A stretch of DNA of 64,000 nt from Unio delphinus (lineage: Eukaryota; Mollusca; Bivalvia; Unionida; Unionidae), in the NCBI GenBank assembly GCA_029339505.1, contig JAQISU010000041.1, positions 8,715,501 through 8,779,500 on the forward strand, written 5' to 3'. The stretch's first letter is position 1, and each line of letters opens with the position of its first letter. Of this stretch, positions 52,109 through 64,000 are shown piece by piece. The translations under genes were made by a program, and so were the position numbers. The notes under the pieces were generated by a model. It had not been told where the DNA came from, ran no database searches, and saw only the letters and a program-made list of their open reading frames with translations.

Positions 52109-53655
52109 AGGAATATACACATATAGTGTAAGTGCATTGATTATTGTAACTTCTCTAGAACGGTTTGACGAAAATAACTCAGAGCAAACAAGGAATATAA
52201 CATTACCAGAAACTGTACGTTCAAGTACATCCGTGAATCGGGCCCATTCGAGTGAGTATATTTGGTATAAGTATCGTATAACAGTTATATGTCACTTCAT
52301 TCCATAAATTTATTGACAAACATATGAACGGAAGTATTTATTTTCGAAATTATTTTCTGATATAGAACAATTGGTAATGATGCCCTAAACATTATAAAGT
52401 GTATATAACAAAGCAGAGTTTGAAATTTCCAGGTTTCTAAAATAATTTTCAAGTTCATGTTATTAATTAATGAGAACTATACGATATAAGTGGATTATCT
52501 ACTCTGACACTGTGAAAATGTTGTGGTTTTGGTGGGTTGAAGGCCATTTTATTTCATGATAGAAATCGTGGAGGAAGAACTCGAGACAACCCCACTAAAA
52601 ACCACTGACTCACAGGAAGCTACTGGCAAGCTTTTTCAGATATATACGTTGTCTGAGCCCGAGCCTCGAAGTCTCTTCTACAAAGTTGATATGTAAGTGA
52701 TCAGTACAGTGACTACATTAGACACATTTGCCGCCCAGGTTCATTATATTTACAGGAAGGTAATGTTTCATTGTTCTTTGTTATGATGCATAATAACATC
52801 ATACAAAGTAGTAGGAATGATGCCCAATTTATGACGAAAATAATTAGAATAACGCGGGTTACCTTAACTCGACTATACAATTTGCTTATCTTTCAACAAT
52901 GTTTGACCTTGAAGTCCATGAGCATTTAAATGTATGCAAACACTTAGCTCTATCTTTAAAACGTTATATCATCCACAAACCACCATAGTTCAAATAAACA
53001 TAATATTAGAGAGTAAGATGTTGATATAGCAGCATTAAGTAAACGAAAATAACATTTTATGAGCAACGTATCTGTACAAAGGCATCTTAGAGAAGTGAAC
53101 GACAAAACCAGATAAGATTTAGAGAGCATGCCTACCGAACTTTCCAAGAAAAGTATACAACTGTCTAAATTATTCTTTCATTTTTGTTGATGACAACAAC
53201 AAGGTATAGAATGAGCAAATATAATAAAGCGAGAAAGATGTATAAATTTAATCTTAAATAAATGCATTCTTGCAAATGAGTATTCTTGTCATAAAAAAAG
53301 AATCTTCTGAATATTTTAATGAGTTTAATTCTATTTTGTCATCTGATTGGTATCATATTGTGTGAAATTAGTCGCGGGTACTGTAGTATTCCTGAAATTA
53401 CGCCCAACATCGTATCTGGCATCGTAAGTCTCCATAGATGTCTTGTCACTTTATTGCAGTTTACAGTCTTCTAGTCGCTTTGTATTTGATATTGTATTTT
53501 GTAATTGAGATATATGTTAGCCATAATAATGATGTATTATAGACTAATTGTTATAAGAGTTGTTGTTGTTGACTATGCACTAAGAATAGTGATCATAATA
53601 GATGCAATGTTTATTCCCGCTATGTATTGAAATATAACATATACTGCTCATTACC

Positions 53656-54082
53656 ATGTAGTCTTGGCAACCTTGTGTACCGTGTCAACATATACCAGCT
53701 AGATCCTTACGCTCTTCTTCTGATAATCGTATACTCATTGTTTCCAAGGTGAAAACAAAGTCATATGGACAACGTTCGTTTGCTCACCAGGGCCCGGAGA
53801 CGTGGAACGAACTGCCCATTGAAATTAGACACAAAGACACAGTGGTCCCTTTTAAGAGTGCTCCTAAGACTCACCTGTTTCGACTGCAGGGACAAACTTA
53901 GCGACCTAGTCATGTTTTGTATCTTATATGTTTTCAGCATGTTTTCATGTTTTTCACTTTCATCGTTTTTGTCATTTGTTGTTCTGTAGTGTAGTCATAT
54001 AATTAGTGATGGTGTAAAGAGCTTAGAGCTTCGACAGATTATGCGCTATACAAAGTCCTCATTATTATTATTATTTATTAAC
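53656..54082 (+). mobile_element. LINE 3' end fragment, third copy
   Basis: This is the duplicate of 48,830-49,256 at the 4,826-base offset, with one substitution noticed nearby (CGCCCAACATCG against CGCCCCACATCG). It was carried by the tandem duplication, not inserted independently. Confidence 0.75.
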
Positions 54083-55427
54083 CGACATATACCACCGGTA
54101 CGAGTAGGCGTAATTATTGCACAATGCCATACATCAACAATTTTAATTCAATCATATCATCTATCAACTAAATCGAGAGATACAAAGAAAAGATTTTTTA
54201 TATTGGGACAGTTTACATTTGTTTTATCTTGTTTCTTATCAGCTCAATTAAATCTACGCATAAAATTAGTATTTATATATGCGATGACTTCCATTATTCA
54301 TTTTTAAAATATATTACAGGTACATTCAGAAATAGTGCAAGTGCATTGACTATTGTAACTCCCCCAGACCGTTTTGACCAAAAATAACTCAGACCAGCCG
54401 AGTAGTATAACATTATCAACAACGGTACTTTCTAGTACAGCCGTGAATCGGGCCAGTTCGCATGAGTATGTTTTGTGATAAGTAACAATTATTTCTGACG
54501 TCAATCCAAACATTTATTGGACAAACGTATAGCCAATCATTTGTGACTTCATTCTAGAAATTTATTTGAGAATGTGTTAACATAAGTAATAATTTCAGGC
54601 ATTTGTTCGTGGTATAGATTAAAAGATTATGATGCCCTAAAACGTATCAATTAGCTATAACAATGACGAGGTTTAAACTTCCTGTTTTCTGAAAATATTT
54701 TAAATTTAAATGTTATTAATTAACAAGTGGATGATTCACATAGACACTGTGAACATCTTGTGGTTTCGTGGGTTCAAAACCCAACAAAAACCCTCAACAC
54801 GATAGATCCACACTGTGAGGTTACTGACAAGGTTATTGTAGATATACTTGTTGTCCAAACCCGAAACTCTGATATTCTCCTACAGGAAAAAAATGCGAGC
54901 ATTGGTCTTTGCTAAGAGAAAAAATACCATCATATAAAGTAAAACGTTTATACTTGCTCAATTACGCAACAGATCAATTTCCTTTTAATTAAAAGGTCAT
55001 AGATTAACAAAATTAAAACCTAAAATATTCGCTCCTGTTATCATAAAAGTGCAAAACCCCAAATTTCTTGAAATATAGCAAGCGCAAATGAATAATGCTC
55101 TATTACATTTACGTATTTGGATGCATTTGCTCAATTCAATATAGGTTAGAATGCAATCATTCGTACTTAAGTTAGCATCGCAACTTGTTGCAGCCATGAA
55201 AGACTTCTGTAATGTTAATCTTGAAATCATAGAGAAATACCAAACAATATAGTCCATCAACAAATGAAACATCCTTTCTTTCACAGTTGTATACAATGCA
55301 GCTAAAAATGATGTGCATTTATACTAAGATCCTATCTTAGTTATTTCCTGTTCGCGTTTTAGTTGGAACTAAGACGAATCATAATGTTATTTTAGTTCTT
55401 CCTCTTGTTGTGCAAACTTGTGTTTTG

Positions 55428-57633
<2,206 letters not shown>

Positions 57634-58902
57634 GTAGGTATGATCTTTTTCTCAGAGTTACGACTTAAAGAGAATTGAAAAATTTTAAACAAAATATCTA
57701 CACTATAATGAGAAAATGTATATATATTATACATCTATTGTTTTTTATAAAATCATTAGGAAATGTAGTGAAACAAACTTAGTTACTTAAATATATACGT
57801 TTGAATTAAATCTCGTTATATTGAAGAACATAGATCTTCGACATATGAGGATTCGAAACGACGAATGTTAAATAGATGTATTTAATTTTATTACCGGCAT
57901 TTCAACATCAATTTTTGACTTGGACCCTGGCACGAAAGTCGCAGAGGCCAACACAATATTTGCAAATGTTATTAACAATGCGTCTGCAGAAAACGTCATA
58001 TTAAGCAAATACTTTTCTCAGTATCTTGAATACAAGCAAAGAAACATAGTTCTCTTAGGACATATAAGTCGGTCAGGATGTATATATCTTTGAATGCCAA
58101 AGTAATAGGTATACAATACGCACACAATTAAAAAGTAGCAAACTCATAATTAACATATCTCACTTGTAATTTGATGATTGTAAGTATATGTTTCAGTCCT
58201 GTATCAATGCCAGATGTAATCTCTGTGTATATCGTTTGGCAGAGTTCTGACGGGGATTAGTGGTAGAAAGGAGGAGCAAGGGGAGGAAAAACCATGAGTT
58301 GTAGAAAGGAGGATCAAGGACAGGAAATAGCCTTGAGTGGTAGAAAAGAGGAGCAAAGAGAGCAAAACAAGATTCATGTCATTGTGTGCAATCACGATGC
58401 CATTAATCCAAAGTGAATTTGCCATTTCAATTTATCAAAAATACAATTTATTGTCTGCTTTATTTTTCTTCTTTCTCATTGCTATTCGAAGTGTAAAAGA
58501 ATACATTTTACTATGTGCAATACGTGTTGGTCTCTGTGGAAATAAGACTTGTATCCAACTCAGAAATAAGGCCTGTATAAAACTCAAACATGTAATTAGT
58601 CTGTCAGATCTGATGGCACATGCACATGAATAAATGTGAACATAATTCAGATTTTCAAATATATATACTAAAATTTACATGAAATATCTAATATTACTAA
58701 CGTTCACTTTTATAATTACGTTTGTCATGAAAAGAAAAGTAGTTCCGTTTATGATTGTACATTAGAAGGTATGTTATACCATTTAGTAGAGCATAAAGAA
58801 TGTGACTCTCTATTTATGTGTTATTTGTCAACAATCGGTACATACCACTGCTAAACAGAAGGTAAGCAGCGACAACTGTACGAATCGTCATCATATACAT
58901 CA
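57634..58902. repeat. Segment D, right copy
   Basis: Near-identical to 50,839-52,108, including the three 38-39 bp minisatellite units (58,262-58,375). One difference is TACGTGTTGG against TACGTTTTGG near 58,522. No gene is supported. Confidence 0.75.
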
Positions 58903-61900
58903 TTGAAAACCCTACAATCATCCAGTTGAAAGCGATGTGTTACGCATTATATTTCTGAAGACCGGTGTGGTAACATTATTATTTATGTCAGTCATAATAA
59001 GAGGACATTTATGTTCTTGGAGAAATCATTGTATATTTTTATTATCATATATCCATTTAAAAAAATATGTTTTGCTTCTTACATTATGTCAAGCCGCAGA
59101 TTGGTTTTATTTCTGCAATCATGTGCAAATAAAGGTAGACTGCAGCAATCATTACTTTGATTTAAAATACAGTAATTTGAGATTTTAGCATTTTCACAAT
59201 ATAGTGATTTATTACAAAACGGAACAGATTATTTTTGGTTAAAATAATTCCCTTAGTGGATTGATACGTTAAAGATTATTCAAAGTGGTAATTTATACAG
59301 TTTGTATCGATTAATATCTTTAAAGGACATATTCAAATCATTGTTCATTTAGCTACAACGATATTTATATTTAATTGATGTTGTGTGCTTGTGTTTGCCC
59401 ATGATCAAAGCTTGTTATGATTAATTTTTAAAGTGTTTTGCATAGCTAATGATTGGAACTGAACAGATGTTCTGCATCACGGTGCCTCAATGCCCATCCT
59501 AGGTCGAGGGACTGATGATGATGATTATGACATAGCAAATTGTTGTCTTTAATTGTATACACTGGATTTATAGATAATTATTACTTATAGAGAAACACGT
59601 TTTCTTGTATTTGAGTTCAATGCATTGGCTTTACACTAGAGTATCTGGTCTAAATTATGTTTTCTTCCTTTTTACTTTAATTCAAGTGAAGGTGAAAGTG
59701 AAAAATTGACATTTTTTTGCAATTTAGAATGTCTTTAAATGACCGTTGACCCTTATCCCAATCCTCGTATTGCGTCTTAGGTTTTCATATTAAGATTTAA
59801 TCCATTAGAATTATAAATCTCTACCTTAACATAAAAAGTATAATCAGTCTTTACATTTTGTTCAGTTTCATGTTAGAGGATGTAATTGTTTTATATTATA
59901 GAATTTATTTGTTTAAATTGTTGTTGTTTTTAAAATTACAAACTGCTTGTTAATACTTTGCGACGATAAAACGTTTGCGGAATAATTGTGAATTCATTAA
60001 GATACATCCTGGATTATATCTTTGTAATATATATAAATTGATGGCACATCAAAATCTTCCCCGGTTTGTATTACATCAGCATATTCTGAAATAGAATTGT
60101 TCTCAATTCTCTATTCTTCTAGGCTTCTGATAAAATGTTTAGTAGTCTATGGGAATTAATTCACAACACTGTTAATTTCTTTCTAAATTTTTACTTTGTA
60201 TTCAAAGGAAGTATATTACTTGTTGAGCGTTAATAAACGATTTGTGTTTTGTTCTTGCTTTATTGTGTCATTTTCAGTATGACCATATAGTCGTACCTCT
60301 TGTGTGTGCTTATTTTTGCATTATAATGTAAATGGTGTGTTCTTGATAACCTTCCAGTATAGTTTGATAACAGAAGCTCCGTCTAATGTTTGATTTTCGC
60401 TTAGTTTCGGCTTGCAACCAAATGCATCCATTATTGGTTTAGTGTCGTTCCCAAATATGATTTTAAGTATGGTTGTAATTAACTGATAACTTTCTATTTT
60501 AATAACTCTATACTACTATAATCACATGATTTACTTGAAACCTGTAACTATTTTGGGTGACATTGAATATCAATGAAAATTGGGTCATTTGATTTCGGTC
60601 TCCCACAGATTACTTGATTCGTTTAGATTCTTTTAGTAAAATTATTAATAATTTATACCTGAAACCTGCTTTTGTTCAGCTGTACAATTATTGTATGTGA
60701 TTAACTTTATAATTACAGACATGCATAGTAGAGTCTAGAAATTTTGAAAGATATGTTCATCCTTAGGGTGGGGACAGAAATGAAGAATCATAAACTTGGC
60801 TTACGTTTGGAAGTAAAGCTGGAATAATAAATATAATCGCAGCTGAAATGTCTTCATGGATATGTTAAATTAGTTTCAAAAATAAAATCCCTACCGTTGT
60901 AATAAACGAGGCATAACCACGTTGAAATCGGAAGTTACTCCCACTAATACATTCTAATATCTCATCAAATATTTAATTTCAAGACGTTCTGTTCCCATGG
61001 ACTATACATCAATGTATACATCTTTAAGAGGAGCTAAATCTTTGAAAATAACAGTCTTTGTAAACTACTTGAAGCATTCTTTTGAACGATCTTCTTTTGG
61101 CATGTTAAGGTCTTACACGGCATATACTGTCAGTGATGACAAAACTGAAAATTCAAGACAAATTGCATATTACACTTAAATATTTTATTTATTTTAAGAA
61201 GTTTGAATCGACAAAGAGATGCTAGATAAGAACTAAATACTACCTACTAAAATATAATTGTTTCCCAATTTGAACGTACGAGACGAGAGCTGCTTGCCAT
61301 TTTGCGTTACCTTAGCACTCATTCAAAACCTGATAATATCTCGTAATGTAGCAATATAGTAGTTTACTTTGATCTACTAATTAATTAAAAGCAATTTAGT
61401 ACTAGAAGACTAACATGACATACATGTGATTGTTGTACGGATTCTAAAAAATGATTTTGTAAAAGACATTTTGCATTTTCAGGACATTTCAGAAACGAAA
61501 TTATTTAAAGAGGCACAGGAACATCGGCAAGGAGTACCTTTTATTTTTGGTGCACAATACGTGAAAGACTTAATCATTTTTATGATTTGAAAATCATTTT
61601 ATTTTTACTTTTTAAATATTTCAAATTTCTATCTACTTCCATGCAAAATCTGCTGTTTTATATTTTGTCGGTTAAAATGTATCTTTTTATTTTAATTTTA
61701 AAAACAACAATAACCCCATTCTATGTATTTTTCAATTAGTTACTACAGACCAGATTTGATCAAGTTTGTCTTTTATTGTATATCAACATGTATATGTACA
61801 TTCACCGTCGTTTTTAATTGAAAATATAATGTAACCTACAGACGCAAACAATTATATACATGTTATCTTCAAAGTAACTAACACTGAACTATATTGAAAC

Positions 61901-63344
61901 AAATAAAAATATGGCTGAAATAGTCACATCGTACATATTATCAGCGATCTTTTAAAGACCGATACAGAAAGAACCGTTACGTGGAGCAACTATTTATTAC
62001 ATTTAATTTTTAAATAAAACGTAGTTTTCCAATATTGTCTTTGCTGTTTTGTCTTAGATTGTTTGTGTACGAATATTGAAGTAATGGAACGAAGGAATGA
62101 CCGTCGTTTTAATGCTTTGCTTGAAACCATAACATAAAATGGCCAACGTGTTCTTACAAACATAATAGTAATTATATTTCAGTTCATATTTGTATCACAT
62201 TTATCGGATGGCAGAATGCTGAACGTCATTCATTTGTTGTGACATTATAATTGAACATAAATACATTTTCTTAAGATATTTATATGTTAGTACTGTCAGT
62301 GCCATTCGTAATCGTGTAATTAAAGTATGTTACATGTAAATAACACAACGCAGCAACTTAAAACCAAATCAATTTGACATTCATCGCACTGCTCCTTTTT
62401 CTTTCCTTGGTCTTTTCAGTGACCGTATCATTTTTGGGGAAAGTAAATACATAAATATCATTGCCAAAAGGTAGAAGATTTAGTTTCCAGACCCATTTTG
62501 TGTCTCAATAACACCACATCACCCGTATATTAACATTGCAGAACGGGAACGTATACGTGCATAGATCCGACAATGCTTTATCATTATTTGTTGATGATTT
62601 GTGATTGGGACGTCTTTGATAACATTCGTTGCATGGCGACTTCTCAATTTCTCTCAAGAACTTTAACACGACCATTGATCAGCCAGTTTCACGTTCGAAT
62701 TTACTGAATCCCGAACTTTACCAAGTGCAAAAAACTTTCCAAAAGTATATTTAGCAGACATTTCTTTATACACTTCAATGATCAAGTTCATCATTTTACA
62801 TCAATGTTACACCAGACTGTCGAAAACTCAATTCCCATGTCATCATCTAACTTTGAAAGAACTAAAACACAGTGTTTCACGAAAAGTTATAAGGAATAAA
62901 TTAGACAACTCCGCTAAGCTATGAGACAATTTACCAACCTCACAACCCCCACCACACATTTGAATATACCCAACAGAGATCACCGTCGAACTAAAGAATG
63001 CAAGTGAGCCTCCTAAAAACACTTTATACTCTCTTCTCTATATAACGAAAGCATAGGAAACGATCAGCAAAATACACGGCAGGGAAAACCAAATTTTATC
63101 CGACATCGATCAATTAAAAAATAAGTTAAACTCCAAATACACCGTATATACATTCTACCAGTTTATCAAACAATGCATCATTCTTTACTTGTTCACTGGA
63201 GTTTTGAAAGCTAACATGTCAAAAGAGAGTATATTAAACAGACAGAAGATATGCGTGTCCTTTGAGAATTTTACGTGTATTGAACCCAAAAGTTTGGACA
63301 ATACTTAGTGAAAACGATGCATAAATATGTCGCTACAAACTTCC
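58903..63344. other. AT-rich single-copy DNA, no gene seen
   Basis: I found no exon with supporting splice sites and homology, no RNA gene and no mobile element. The longest frame (58,937-59,188) is hydrophobic, lacks motifs and has no counterpart in the left duplicate, which ends just before it. Confidence 0.5.
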
Positions 63345-64000
63345 CAAGGGTAGTTCTCCATCTTCATGTTTTTATATTCAATCTCCCAAATTGGATTTTG
63401 AAAAGATTGGTACCGGTAATATTCTGGCATAATCATGAAATCAAAATATTGTCCGTGTAATTTCAAAATGTATGCTGTAACATTAGTTGAAGTCACAATA
63501 TATAACGAAAAGGTGTCTTCTTCATTTTACAAAACTGGAATAATTTACAGAAACATATTACGTATTTAAATAAAAAGTTACATATATATTTGTCCATGTC
63601 TCTAATACAAACTTAAAAAGTGCACTGCCCTATATGATACAGATGTAATTGTTTGCATTAAAACAGCAGACTGAGCCTAAAGTTTCAATTATGGTCTTTA
63701 ACATCAATTAATGTAATAGATTAACTAATTACACGTTGTCCACTGTGACATCTGTAATACAGGCCAAGGCAAGAATGAGTGGAAGTGAATTTGTTTGGAC
63801 ACACGATATCGTTTATTGCAAGATTTATAAATCTTCATACAATGATGGATTTAACATTTCAATCTTTGGACGTTAATGTAGCTGAAAATGCAACGCATTC
63901 TTCAAATCGTTCACTTAACCTCCATCGGAAATGTATGCGTGTGTTTCAATTGTGGCATGTTTTATTAAGCGAAAAACACGATTTATGAATCGAAGCGTGA
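63345..64000. repeat. Host dispersed repeat, copy at right edge
   Basis: This aligns with 12,765-13,450 and continues past the window. On the minus strand a frame of about 50 codons (EYYRYQSFQNPIWEIEY) is largely retained in both copies, so the repeat may carry a coding relic. The orientation is the same as at 12.8 kb. Confidence 0.65.

Noticed and set aside
58937..59188. Hydrophobic 83-codon frame
   Set aside because: It has no motif, no splice support and no homologue in the window.

Overview
The window looks like AT-rich nuclear DNA from an animal, most likely an aquatic invertebrate. A mollusc or other lophotrochozoan fits, but I cannot fix the phylum. The reasons are dense (TA)n, (CT)n and (CATA)n microsatellites, small phase-1 exons with GT/AG borders separated by long introns, LINE 3' ends with (ATT)n tails, and large diverged segmental duplications. 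There is no bacterial-style gene packing outside one kind of insert.

That insert is an old, broken Polinton/Maverick (adintovirus-like) element in two pieces. The left piece (1 to about 9,973) carries a protein-primed family B DNA polymerase on the minus strand, running off the left edge. It is followed on the plus strand by a small unknown gene, an unknown structural-type gene, two small virion-core-like proteins, the major capsid protein, an adenain-like cysteine protease, a coiled-coil protein, a small membrane protein and a penton-like minor capsid protein. The right piece (about 16,900 to 19,610) carries a packaging ATPase (minus), a zinc-ribbon (DUF5679-like) plus phospholipase A2 gene, a retroviral-type integrase with a (TA)n array inside it, and an HNH-like nuclease fragment (minus). 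Nearly every gene has frameshifts or stops, so this is a fossil. A hairpin-rich intergenic module recurs within the left piece.

Between the two pieces (9,974-16,895) lie partial tandem copies of a host repeat of roughly 2.5 kb, then plain AT-rich DNA and a (CATA)n array. Part of the same repeat reappears at the right end of the window (about 63,345-64,000).

From about 23.9 to 58.9 kb there is a cluster of related, decaying cell-surface receptor genes. The best copy (A, 31,149-38,539) has a signal-peptide exon, a V-like immunoglobulin exon with no cysteines, a second Ig-like exon with an unusual cysteine pattern, a Thr/Ser/Asn-rich stalk exon, a transmembrane exon and a cytoplasmic tail with an ITIM-like tyrosine motif. 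All internal junctions are phase 1. Copy B (from 44,123) has no signal exon in the matching place and has frameshifts. Segment 47,285-52,108 is repeated almost identically at 52,111-58,902. The second copy keeps about 2 kb (transmembrane and tail exons) that the first lacks, and the break lies in a (TA)n array. The architecture recalls invertebrate allorecognition or immune receptor families, but that is inference.

From 58.9 to 63.3 kb I see nothing recognisable.
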